DNA of 35,337 bases from Acidobacteriota bacterium (GTDB lineage Bacteria > Pseudomonadota > Alphaproteobacteria > Acetobacterales > Acetobacteraceae), in NCBI GenBank assembly GCA_903970435.1, contig CAJCIS010000089.1, forward strand, positions 1 through 35,337. Direction: 5' to 3'. The position numbers and the translations under genes were made by a program. How positions within the stretch are numbered: position 1 is the stretch's first letter; each line of letters begins with the position of its first letter. The notes under the pieces were generated by a model, which saw only the letters and a list, made by a program, of their open reading frames with translations, made no database searches and was not told where the DNA came from. Of this stretch, positions 26,536 through 34,063 are shown one piece after another.

Positions 26536-27535
26536 ACGTCACGCGCGGATCGAGCCAGGCGTTTACCAGATCGGCCGCCAGGTTGCCCAGCATGGTGGCC
26601 ACCCCAAGCACCAGAACGATGCCGACCAGCACCGGATAATCATGCGCCACCGCGCTGCGCCAGAGCAACCAGCCAATGCCGGGATAGTCGAACACGCTTT
26701 CCACCACCACATTACCGGAGAAAATCGCCGGCAGCGACAGGCCCAGCATCGTTACCATTGGCCGGATGGCGTTTGGCGTGACGTGACGCAGCAGGATCGA
26801 TCCGAAGCCGACACCCCTTGCCCGCGCGGTGCGCACATAATCGCGGGAAAATTCCTCATGCACGCCCTGCGCGAAAATTCGCGCCAGCCAGGGCGTGACA
26901 AACAGGGCCATGCTCGAGGCCGGCAAAACCATATGTGCCATGCGGTCGGCCAAGCCCGGCGCCGCCTGGTGCAGATCGGCCATGCCACAAGCCGGCAACA
27001 CATGCAGCCAACTGCCGAACACCATGCCCAACACAGTCGCAATGAAAAATCCCGGCATGGCGTAGAGAAAAAGTTCGATCCCGGAACACACGCGGCCCGG
27101 CCACGACCGATAGAAAACGCCGTGCAGCCAGCCGAACCCGATTGCCGCCACAGCAGCCAAAGCGGTGGCCACCGTGTAAAGCACCACGGTGCGGCCTGCA
27201 TAGGCACCGATCACCGCCGCCACCGGGCGCGTTTGCAAATAGGAAAAGCCCAGATTGCCATGCAGCAGATGCCATAACCATGTCGCGTATTGACGCCACA
27301 ATGGCGCATCCAGCCCAAACTGCGTGTTGAGCGCATTCAGCCGCTCGGGGCTGATCTTCAAACCCAGGATGGCGTAGGCCGGCCCGTCCGGCACCGCATG
27401 CGCCAGCAGAAATGTGAGTGTCACCAGAAAGAACAGCGTGGCGATTGCTTCAGCGACGCGGCCCATCAGGCGGGGCGCCCCGGCAAACCGGATCGTCCAC
27501 GGAAAGGGATTCCGGGTTCCAGTACCCATCAGCAT
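26525..27535 (-). CDS. dppB: Peptide ABC importer permease, DppB type
   Basis: 336 residues from the ATG at 27533-27535, chosen because GGAGG lies nine bases upstream; a later ATG at 27466 (MGRVAEAIATLFFLVTLTF) is also reasonable and would shorten the overlap with the binding-protein gene from 86 to 17 bases. Family features: first helix with a large periplasmic loop (ILGLKISPERLNALNTQFGLD, YATWLWHLLHGNLGFSYL), then the permease core with ARARGVGFGSILLRHVTPNA as the EAA coupling loop and VFDYPGIGWLLWRSAVAHDYP near the end. The gene order binding protein, B, C, ATPase is that of a dipeptide/oligopeptide importer. Confidence 0.93.
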   Translation of the reverse strand: MLMGTGTRNPFPWTIRFAGAPRLMGRVAEAIATLFFLVTLTFLLAHAVPDGPAYAILGLKISPERLNALNTQFGLDAPLWRQYATWLWHLLHGNLGFSYLQTRPVAAVIGAYAGRTVVLYTVATALAAVAAIGFGWLHGVFYRSWPGRVCSGIELFLYAMPGFFIATVLGMVFGSWLHVLPACGMADLHQAAPGLADRMAHMVLPASSMALFVTPWLARIFAQGVHEEFSRDYVRTARARGVGFGSILLRHVTPNAIRPMVTMLGLSLPAIFSGNVVVESVFDYPGIGWLLWRSAVAHDYPVLVGIVLVLGVATMLGNLAADLVNAWLDPRVTYAE

Positions 27536-29144
27536 TGGAAAATTCCTCCACGCCGTGCAGCCGATCGGCCGCCATGACAAGTTGTTTGCCTTGCGGGAGG
27601 ATAAGCCCCGGCTGCTGCCCGGCAAAGTAGTCCTGGTATTGAAACATGGCCGCCGTTCCCGGCTGTGAGATGGTGTCCGCGATCAGCCGGTCCATGCGCG
27701 CATCACTGTAGCGCCCGTAATTATTGCCGCCGCCGGTGTTCCAAACGCCCGAGCCGTCGGGCACCGGAGGTGTTCCCCACGGCAAATTTGCCGCGTCCCA
27801 GTCGGTGCCCCCAGCGTTGACCGTCTGCAAAACTTGCGAGAAATTTTCTGCCCGCACCTGCATGTCCACGCCGACCGCACGTAAGTCGCTTTGCAAGACC
27901 TGCAACTCCTCCATCTCCGAACCATCCGGGTCGGCGCTCGTCAGCACGGAGAGGGCAAGACGCGCACCCGCTTTGCGGCGCAGGCCATCGGCGCCTAGAA
28001 ACCACCCTGCCGCCTCCAGCAGGCTGCCTGCGGCGGCGGGATCGTAACGTATCTGCGGTGCGGTGCCGGCCGGCGCCGGGTTGCGCCACCTGGCCGAGTC
28101 CGTCGGCACCGGCAGGTGATTTTCGGTACCGAAGCCGTGATAAGCAAGCTTGATGATGGTGGGCTGGTCCACCGCCTCGGCCAGTGCCTGCCTGACCCGC
28201 ACATCGCTCAGAAAGCCTGCCCGCGCGCTGCGCTGGTTGAGCACCATGCGGCCGTAGCCAAGGGCTTCGGGCAGCACATAGAAATTGAAGCCTGGCATGC
28301 TCAGCAGGCGCTGCCACAGGGCGTAGGGCACCCGCGCCATGTCGATTTCGCCCGCTTGCAGCGCGCGCAGGGCGCCGCCGCCCTCCAGGAACACCACCAC
28401 CAGATGCGCCAGCCCCGGTTGCCGGCCTCCATAAAGGGAGTTCGGCACGAAAGAGAAATAACGGTCCGGCCGCAACTCGGCGAGACGGAACGGGCCGTCC
28501 GTTACCGCGAACAGCGAGGGATCGTTCTGCCTTCGCCACATCTCGTCGCCGCCGATATCGCCCCAGGCGTGGCGCGGCAGGGCATAGACCACGCTGAGCC
28601 CATTGAGGATAAACCAGTCCGGATTGACTGCTTCCTTCAGCACGAAATCCAGCGTTCGAGAATCCACCACGTGCGGCGGGGCGGCAACCCGATCCGGAAT
28701 GCCGCCCTGCCCCGCGGCGCCGAACAGATCACCGAGTTTTTCGATGCGTTCCCAGCCGAATTTCACATCGTCCGCGGTCACCGCCGCGCCATCGGACCAC
28801 CGCCAGGGTTTCAAAACGACCCGAAATCGCGTGTTGCCGTCGAGCGCTTCCACCGAGTCCGCGAGCGATCGCGCATGATCGAAACCCATATCGCGGCCGA
28901 TCCAGACCAGCGGCCGATACAGCAATGTCGCGACCTGCAAGGTGTAGGTGTCTTGCGCCAACAGCGGATTGAGGCCGGCAGGTGCCGCAGGGTCGCTGAC
29001 GCCGATGCCGTCAGGAATGACGGCGGTGCCGCAGGGTGCCGCGGCTGTTGCGAAGAGCAAGCACAAAAGAGCAAAAGTTTTTTGCTTCTTTTTTTCAAAA
29101 AAGAAGTGCTTTCTTGTTTGTTCTTTTTTGAAAAAAAGAACCAA
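27450..29144 (-). CDS. Peptide ABC importer periplasmic binding protein (SBP_bac_5), start inside a repeat
   Basis: About 564 residues if started at the TTG at 29142-29144, which has GGGGAG ten bases upstream. The mature part is a family 5 solute-binding protein: GVSDPAAPAGLNPLLAQDTY, WSDGAAVTADDVKFGWERI, VTDGPFRLAEL, DMARVPYALWQRL and DVRVRQALAEAVDQPTII. The N-terminus is odd. Repeat copies m and l encode the first ~24 residues, ending KKKQKTF, and the native-looking sequence continues ALLCLLFATAAAPCG, so the lysines from the repeat form the n-region of the signal peptide. No ATG exists in this stretch and a lipobox is not evident. The original 5' end may have been replaced by the repeat pair. 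The frame runs open into the TonB receptor gene, but that part is spurious. The C-terminus ends shortly after GYWNPE. Confidence 0.85.
   Translation of the reverse strand: MVLFFKKEQTRKHFFFEKKKQKTFALLCLLFATAAAPCGTAVIPDGIGVSDPAAPAGLNPLLAQDTYTLQVATLLYRPLVWIGRDMGFDHARSLADSVEALDGNTRFRVVLKPWRWSDGAAVTADDVKFGWERIEKLGDLFGAAGQGGIPDRVAAPPHVVDSRTLDFVLKEAVNPDWFILNGLSVVYALPRHAWGDIGGDEMWRRQNDPSLFAVTDGPFRLAELRPDRYFSFVPNSLYGGRQPGLAHLVVVFLEGGGALRALQAGEIDMARVPYALWQRLLSMPGFNFYVLPEALGYGRMVLNQRSARAGFLSDVRVRQALAEAVDQPTIIKLAYHGFGTENHLPVPTDSARWRNPAPAGTAPQIRYDPAAAGSLLEAAGWFLGADGLRRKAGARLALSVLTSADPDGSEMEELQVLQSDLRAVGVDMQVRAENFSQVLQTVNAGGTDWDAANLPWGTPPVPDGSGVWNTGGGNNYGRYSDARMDRLIADTISQPGTAAMFQYQDYFAGQQPGLILPQGKQLVMAADRLHGVEEFSNADGYWNPESLSVDDPVCRGAPPDGPRR
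29071..29113 (+). repeat. AT-rich hairpin repeat, copy l (in binding-protein 5' end)
   Basis: Plus-oriented: GCAAAAGTTTTTTG, hairpin at 29085-29106 with CTTCTTTTTT pairing perfectly to AAAAAAGAAG, then TGCTTTC. The outer stem pair is C:G, the third compensated state seen at this position. It is translated as FFFEKKKQKTFA in the binding protein. Confidence 0.92.
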
Positions 29145-29155
29145 AAAACTTTCGC
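29114..29155 (-). repeat. AT-rich hairpin repeat, copy m (facing copy l)
   Basis: Minus-oriented, hairpin at 29120-29141 with a perfect stem (GTTCTTTTTT with AAAAAAGAAC), followed by CAAAAAACTTTCGC. Together with copy l it forms a tail-to-tail inverted pair (opposite polarity to pairs c/d, e/f, h/i and j/k). The likely TTG start of the binding-protein gene lies in it. Confidence 0.92.
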
Positions 29156-29179
29156 TCCCCTTTGGCTGTCGCTTGGAAC

Positions 29180-29207
29180 AAAAAAGGCCGCGTCTTGCGA
29201 CACGGCC
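29180..29207 (-). terminator. Intrinsic terminator after the TonB receptor gene
   Basis: On the minus strand GGCCGTGTC, tetraloop GCAA, GACGCGGCC (9 bp with one G:T) is followed directly by six T. It begins 24 bases after the receptor stop, so the receptor transcript probably ends here and the peptide importer needs its own promoter or readthrough. Confidence 0.85.
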
Positions 29208-29230
29208 CTTTGTTGCTGTTTCGGTGCGGC

Positions 29231-31987
29231 TTAGAACTTCGCGCTGATCGTAAAGATCGCCGCGAAGGGCTCGCCGGGGATTCCGTCGGCGAATTCCGGG
29301 GTGCACCCGTATTGGCTGATCGGCGTTCCCTTGTAGATACCAGACGGAACCACGCCTTCGCAGGCGGCCGGCGAGATCTGGTGGTAGAAGTATTGGAAAT
29401 ACATGTGGTTGAACAGGTTCTGGATGTTCAGATCGAACTTGATCCGCTTTAGAACCGGAAGCTGCGGCGTCGGCAGCGTATAGTTCAGATCCAGGTTCCA
29501 CAACACATAGGGGCTGATGCCATCCTTCGGGTTGGGGTCGGTCACCGTCGCGCCGGCAACCGCGCTATAGTAACCGGGTTGGCCGTAGGACGCGCCAATC
29601 GGCAGCGGACCGATATTTTCGATGCCGGTCAGATCGTAGGTTGAGTATTGGTGGCCCGAGAACAAGCCCTGGAGACGCGCCTCAAACTGGTCATTATCCC
29701 GCACGATCGATTTCGGCGTCCAGTCCACGCCGAAGGTAGACGTCCAGTCCGGCACGCCGGAAACCGGCCGGCCCTTGATCGCGTCGCCGAACTGATCCTC
29801 CTGCACGGTGACGCTGGCAACGTTGGTAATAAGGTATTTCGCCAGCTGGTGCGACATGTTGCCGAACAGTTGCACCGTCGGCGTGACCTGCCACGTCGCC
29901 GTTGCTTCGACACCCTTGAACTCGCGCTGTCCCAGGTTGTTGTAGGCGGAGTCACCGACAAGCGGACCTGACTGATACTGGAAGAAGCCGAAATCCCGGT
30001 CCACCTTCTGGTAGAAATAGTCGGCCGACAGCGAAAGGTTGGAGACGTTGTATTTCACACCGCCTTCGTAGAGGTGAACGATGGTGGCGCTGGGGATCGG
30101 GCCGGCGAGGTTCGGCTCGAAGTCGCCCACCGGCGCGAACAGAGCGGACTCACCCGTGCTCGCATACGCGGTGAGGCCTTTCAGCGGCGGATAAATTTTG
30201 TCGAAATCATAGCTGATGTTGAAGAACGGCAGGAAATCACGGTCCCACTTGGTTCCTTTAAAGTCGCCGTAATTGCAGAAATTGTTTGGATTGAGGCAAT
30301 AGGGATTGTTTGCCTCGGCAGTCGTCAGCACCCCGCCGAAGACCTGGGTGCCCTGGTTGCTGGAGTATGTACCTTCAAGCGTCGCGCCGGGCGTCAGGTG
30401 GAGCGTGTTATCCAGCAGATCGATTTTATCCTGGGCGTAACCCTGGTAAATCGTTCGCTCGGCGCCGCCATCATAGCCGCCGCCGGCGAATATTCCGCCT
30501 GTGTTGTTCGGCGTCTCGGGGATATTCGGGGTGCCACCCAGATAGGATGGGGTACCCGGCTCAGTTTCCTTGGCAAGCAGCCCGCCGATATGGATGTTCT
30601 GCTCGATGCCGAAGAATTCCGGCACGGTAATCAGCGCGCGGGGCTGGATGCCGTATGAGTCGTTGTGCGACGTTCCGATGATCGCGTTCAGTCCGCAAGG
30701 CAAGCCGGCACCGGTCGGGCCGCCGAAGCGGTTGACCACCGTGGCCGGACAGGACGCCGAATACGGCGGGTAGGAAGCCAGCGGATTATACCGATAGGCA
30801 AAGATATCGTAGAAATAGCCGCCGGGGCCGAAATAACCGACGTTATTGCCTAAGCCGAAACCCGCTGTCGTCTGCAGAAACGGCGCCGCGCCATCCACGG
30901 TGTATGATCCCACCGTGCCGAGCGAGGGATCGCCGAACGCCAGATTGTTGGCGTAGGCTTCCTGTGTCGAATTGGAATTCAGGTAGAAGGCGGTGATGCC
31001 GACGGTCAGGTAGTCGTTGATATAGGTGTCGTCCTTGAGAATGAGCGACAGGTAGTTGTTGGTCTGGCGGGTGAATTCCTCGTCCGGCGAGTAGTTGCTG
31101 AAGCGGCCGTTCAGGGCCAGATAGGGCAGCGGCACCGGCTCCGGCGTGTACAGCGCATAGCCCGTGTTGTAGAGAACCGTCGCCTGGAATTTCGACAGAC
31201 CGTCGTCATAGGGCTTGTCGAAGGCGGCTTCGAAGTCGTTGTAATGCGAGGGTGTCCAATCGACGAAACCCGCATTCTCCATATGGTTATAGCTTAGAAG
31301 TGCGCGCCCCGCGTTGTCGCCGGTGCCGAACACGCTATCCACCGCGCCGGTGTTGATCGCGACACCTTCCTGGAACAGCTTGAAGGAGCCGACCGAACCA
31401 TAAACCTCGATCGATTGGTCGGGATCCGGGCGCTTGGATTGATAGGCCACGGTGCCGCCGATGGTTCCGAACGTATTACGGTCAGGATACGCAACGCCGG
31501 GGTAGATCGAAACGCTGCTGATCTGGTTCAGATCGAACCGGCCGCCGATGATGTTCTGCAAATAGCCGCCGGTGCCGCCGAACAACAGGTCCTGCATCGG
31601 CACGCCGTCCAGCGTTTGGGCCGTTTCCAGGCCGCGAACACCACGAATGGTGAGCACGGGCTCGTTGTTGCCGATACCCTGCTGGTAGACATAGACCGAG
31701 GGAGCCTGCCGCAGCAGCGTGGCGATACTGCCGCCGGCGCCGGTCTGCTGGATCTGCTTGGCACCCAGCTCGGTCACCGCCGAGGGAGAGTTCTTTTCCT
31801 TCAGCAGCTGGCGCTGCGCCTTGACGACGACGCTTTCGGATTGTGTGGCCGACTGGCCAAGGCCGAGGTTGACCTGCGCCGAAGACGCATCGGCGCGTGC
31901 AACAGTGGTGCCCACACTGCACAGCGCCAGGCCACACGCACCAGCCAGCATCAGCCGGTGGCGGAATGAATTTGGAGCGATCGACAT
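29231..31987 (-). CDS. TonB-dependent outer-membrane receptor
   Basis: 918 residues from the ATG at 31985-31987, with GGGGA eight bases upstream. Signal peptide: MSIAPNSFRHRLMLAGACGL onward, cleaved near TTVARADA. The TonB box is ESVVVKA at residues 51-57. Plug domain at about 65-200: NSPSAVTELGAKQIQQTGAG, NEPVLTIRGVRGLETAQTLD, GVPMQDLLFGG and the NTFGTIGGTVAYQSKRPD segment. The rest is a 22-strand barrel rich in alternating aromatic residues, ending ISAKF with the C-terminal phenylalanine needed for outer-membrane assembly. It imports a scarce ligand using TonB-ExbBD energy. The ligand cannot be told from sequence; the adjacent peptide importer suggests a peptide-like or chelator ligand, but a terminator separates the two transcription units. 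Confidence 0.95.
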   Translation of the reverse strand: MSIAPNSFRHRLMLAGACGLALCSVGTTVARADASSAQVNLGLGQSATQSESVVVKAQRQLLKEKNSPSAVTELGAKQIQQTGAGGSIATLLRQAPSVYVYQQGIGNNEPVLTIRGVRGLETAQTLDGVPMQDLLFGGTGGYLQNIIGGRFDLNQISSVSIYPGVAYPDRNTFGTIGGTVAYQSKRPDPDQSIEVYGSVGSFKLFQEGVAINTGAVDSVFGTGDNAGRALLSYNHMENAGFVDWTPSHYNDFEAAFDKPYDDGLSKFQATVLYNTGYALYTPEPVPLPYLALNGRFSNYSPDEEFTRQTNNYLSLILKDDTYINDYLTVGITAFYLNSNSTQEAYANNLAFGDPSLGTVGSYTVDGAAPFLQTTAGFGLGNNVGYFGPGGYFYDIFAYRYNPLASYPPYSASCPATVVNRFGGPTGAGLPCGLNAIIGTSHNDSYGIQPRALITVPEFFGIEQNIHIGGLLAKETEPGTPSYLGGTPNIPETPNNTGGIFAGGGYDGGAERTIYQGYAQDKIDLLDNTLHLTPGATLEGTYSSNQGTQVFGGVLTTAEANNPYCLNPNNFCNYGDFKGTKWDRDFLPFFNISYDFDKIYPPLKGLTAYASTGESALFAPVGDFEPNLAGPIPSATIVHLYEGGVKYNVSNLSLSADYFYQKVDRDFGFFQYQSGPLVGDSAYNNLGQREFKGVEATATWQVTPTVQLFGNMSHQLAKYLITNVASVTVQEDQFGDAIKGRPVSGVPDWTSTFGVDWTPKSIVRDNDQFEARLQGLFSGHQYSTYDLTGIENIGPLPIGASYGQPGYYSAVAGATVTDPNPKDGISPYVLWNLDLNYTLPTPQLPVLKRIKFDLNIQNLFNHMYFQYFYHQISPAACEGVVPSGIYKGTPISQYGCTPEFADGIPGEPFAAIFTISAKF

Positions 31988-32000
31988 GCTGTTCCCCAAC

Positions 32001-32260
32001 CCAATATGTTACGGCCGGAACCCGGCGTCACCACGCCGGGCTCTCGGCCAGAAAGCACGGTGGGCCCTGGCACACTGCCAAAGTCCCGCCAGCTGAAGTC
32101 CCCGGCGGCGTGCCGGGGGGCAGGCGGGAACTCCGGCAGCACTCGCCAGAACAACCCGTGATGAAACCGACTTTGCCGTCGTGTAACGCGCCAACGCAAG
32201 CCATCCTCGGGGTGCTTACGATGTAACTGCCACCGGGTTGTGATCACTTTGCCACAGTTT
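32001..32260 (-). promoter_or_regulatory. Long structured 5' leader of the TonB receptor gene
   Basis: GC-rich and rich in dyads on the receptor strand. A perfect 8-bp hairpin, CCCGGCGT-GGTG-ACGCCGGG, is at 32021-32040, 33 bases before the ATG, inside a short GGCCG/CGGCC outer stem. TGGCA-GTG-TGCCA is at 32068-32080. CCCCGGC-ACGCC-GCCGGGG is near 32100-32118, nested in TCCCGCC (near 32125) pairing with GGCGGGA (near 32085). I checked cobalamin, TPP and FMN riboswitch core motifs and none fit. It may be an unknown structured RNA or a translated attenuation leader (see the small reading frame at 32028-32204). Confidence 0.45.
32028..32204 (-). CDS. Possible Cys-rich upstream peptide of the TonB receptor
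   Basis: 58 codons, starting MACVGALHDGKVGFITG and ending CFLAESPAW. It holds six cysteines, including an ECC motif, and a Pro-rich stretch (RLPPGTPPGT). Its stop codon falls in the loop of the hairpin closest to the receptor ribosome site, 40 bases before the receptor ATG. Only GAGG immediately next to the ATG could act as ribosome site, which is too close. Upstream Cys/Pro-rich peptides controlling TonB receptors or copper genes by translation are known in proteobacteria (CruR, CutF), but I see no real similarity to them. Chance is a strong alternative in GC-rich DNA. Confidence 0.25.
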   Translation of the reverse strand: MACVGALHDGKVGFITGCSGECCRSSRLPPGTPPGTSAGGTLAVCQGPPCFLAESPAW

Positions 32261-32491
32261 TGTTTCCGGGCCGGTGCGCGCGGCGGTCGTATCCCATCTG
32301 GCGGCGGGGATCGAACGGCTAAATATTACGTCCCGCTGCCGACGGGCGAGCCGTGCGCGCCGGAGCCGTCGGCAGGCGCGGGGGCTGCCTCTCCCGCGCG
32401 GCACAAAAAGCACACATCGGCTCAAACCGGCTTCGGCGCAGCGCCCAGGCCTGTCATGGATAGCAGCTTGCCCACAGCCGCCGCCTCAAAC
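32261..32491. other. Intergenic stretch without recognised content
   Basis: Divergent spacer between the TonB receptor leader and the POT transporter. GTGATCAC at its left edge is an 8-base palindrome. Short frames exist on both strands but have no ribosome sites or family features. It must hold the promoters of both flanking genes; I could not place them with confidence. Confidence 0.4.
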
Positions 32492-32540
32492 AGACAAAAG
32501 TTTTTTGGTTCTTTTTTTCAAAAAAGAACTGCTTCCTACC
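32492..32540 (+). repeat. AT-rich hairpin repeat, copy n (upstream of POT gene)
   Basis: Plus-oriented, close to the family consensus: GACAAAAGTTTTTTGG, hairpin at 32508-32529 with GTTCTTTTTT and AAAAAAGAAC around TC, then TGCTTCCTACC. It ends 16 bases before the GTG start of the transporter. Confidence 0.93.
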
Positions 32541-32556
32541 TTGGGGACAACACCGC

Positions 32557-33960
32557 GTGACAAATCCAGCCCCGGCCCGACCGGAACGGAATTTCCTGGG
32601 CCATCCGCTCGGCCTTACGGTGCTGTTCGGCACCGAGATGTGGGAGCGGTTCTGCTACTACGGCATGCGGGCGCTGCTCACCTTCTATATGGTGGACTAT
32701 CTGTTCGTCGGCGGCACGCCCGAAACCATTTTCGGCTACCACGCGGTGAAGTCGGCGCTCGAGTCGTTCAACGGGCCGCTCAGACCGGAGCCGCTCGCCG
32801 CCCTGATCTATGGGCTTTACGCCATGGGCACGTATCTCACGGGCCTGGCCGGCGGCTTCATTGCCGACCGGTTTCTGGGGCAGCGGCGCGCGGTGATCAT
32901 CGGCGGCCTGACCATGGCGGTGGGCGAGTTTCTGCTCACCAGCCAGCATTTCTTCTTTCCCGGGCTGCTAACGCTGGTTTTGGGCAACGGCTTCTTCAAG
33001 CCGAACATCGCCACCCAGGTGGGCGGCCTCTACAAGCCGGGCGATTCCCGCATCGACCGCGCCTATTCCGTTTTCTACGTGGGCATCAATCTGGGCGCGC
33101 TGATCGCACCGATCATTTGCGGCCGGGCCGCCCATTTCGGCGCCGGACCGCCGCACTGGACATATGGGTTCGCCGCCGCCGGCGTCGGCATGCTGATCGG
33201 CGTCGGCATCAACCTGGCCGGCCAGCGCACCCTGCCGCCGGATGTGCGCCAGCGGCGGCTCGCCTCCGCCACCGCCCACGCGAAGCTGACGGCCACGGAC
33301 CGCCGCGCGGTCGTGGCGCTGTGCGTGGTGGCGTTCTTCAACCTGTTTTTCTGGGGCTGCTACGAGCAGCAGGGGCTGACCATCGCCTTGATGGCGGAGA
33401 AATACACCGATCTCTCCACTCCGTTCGGCAGGTTCGACGCCGAGGACGTCCAGTCATTCAACCCGTTTTTCATCTTTACGCTCACGCCGGTGATCATGGC
33501 GTTCTGGGCGTGGCAGGCGCGGCGGGGGCAGGAGCCGACCTCGGTGATCAAGATGGCCTATGGGTGCGCCGGCACGGCGCTGGCCTTTGGGCTGCTGATC
33601 ATTCCGGCGATCGCGATCGATCATGGGCAGAAGGTGGGCTGGCTGTGGCTGCTGGCGGCGATGGCGATCCAGACCGTGGGTGAGCTTTACCTGTCGCCGA
33701 TCGGGCTGTCGCTGTTCAGCAAGGCGGCGCCGCCGAAGCTGGCGTCGCTGATGATGGCGGTGAATTACCTGTCGAACGCATTTGGCAACTACCTGGCGGG
33801 GTATCTGGGCAGCTACTGGGACGGCATGGCGAAGTCCGCGTTTTTTACCATGATTGCGGGATTGGCGGCGGCCACGTCGGTGGGGATTTTTCTGATGGCG
33901 CGGCTGCTCAATCCGATATTGCAGGCGCGGCTGCGGAGCGGCACTGAAACCGAGACATAG
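32557..33960 (+). CDS. POT-family proton-dependent peptide transporter
   Basis: 467 residues from a GTG with GGGGA 11 bases upstream. The family signature EMWERFCYYGMRALL (ExxERFxYY) is in helix 1; GLYAMGTYLTGLAGGFIADRFLGQRRAV covers the helix 2-3 loop; GNGFFKPNIATQVGGLY is the PTR2 signature; FFWGCYEQQGLTI lies in helix 7 and ELYLSPIGLSLFSKAAP in helix 10. About 12-14 membrane helices are expected. It imports di- and tripeptides with protons in the inner membrane. It stands alone on the plus strand, next to a peptide ABC importer, and ends in a strong shared terminator. Confidence 0.95.
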   Translation: MTNPAPARPERNFLGHPLGLTVLFGTEMWERFCYYGMRALLTFYMVDYLFVGGTPETIFGYHAVKSALESFNGPLRPEPLAALIYGLYAMGTYLTGLAGGFIADRFLGQRRAVIIGGLTMAVGEFLLTSQHFFFPGLLTLVLGNGFFKPNIATQVGGLYKPGDSRIDRAYSVFYVGINLGALIAPIICGRAAHFGAGPPHWTYGFAAAGVGMLIGVGINLAGQRTLPPDVRQRRLASATAHAKLTATDRRAVVALCVVAFFNLFFWGCYEQQGLTIALMAEKYTDLSTPFGRFDAEDVQSFNPFFIFTLTPVIMAFWAWQARRGQEPTSVIKMAYGCAGTALAFGLLIIPAIAIDHGQKVGWLWLLAAMAIQTVGELYLSPIGLSLFSKAAPPKLASLMMAVNYLSNAFGNYLAGYLGSYWDGMAKSAFFTMIAGLAAATSVGIFLMARLLNPILQARLRSGTETET

Positions 33961-33977
33961 GGCAACGGGTGGTGTCG

Positions 33978-33995
33978 CGTGGGTTTTAACCCACG
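33978..33995. terminator. Small perfect hairpin after the POT gene
   Basis: CGTGGGTT-TT-AACCCACG, an 8-bp stem with a two-base centre, 17 bases after the stop. Its GGGTTTTAACCC core is echoed in the loop of the next, larger hairpin. Confidence 0.45.
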
Positions 33996-34004
33996 GACAC
34001 ACGC

Positions 34005-34048
34005 GGCGGGGCGAAAAAATGGGTTAAAACCCCCGTTTTCGCCCCGCC
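34005..34048. terminator. Strong bidirectional terminator between POT and GT61 genes
   Basis: GGCGGGGCGAAAA (34005-34017) pairs perfectly over 13 bases with TTTTCGCCCCGCC (34036-34048). The loop contains GGGTT-AAA-ACCC. The A and T runs are inside the stem, so each strand has a GC-rich stem bordered by A/T. Its position between convergent stops fits termination of both genes. Confidence 0.7.
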
Positions 34049-34063
34049 ACGGAGGTATCGACC

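Noticed and set aside
29145-29501. Upstream extension of the binding-protein frame
   Set aside because: It overlaps the 3' end of the TonB receptor gene, crosses its terminator and encodes nothing family-like.
32001-32260. Cobalamin, TPP or FMN riboswitch upstream of the TonB receptor
   Set aside because: I looked for the B12 box and the conserved TPP and FMN core segments on the receptor strand; none is present.
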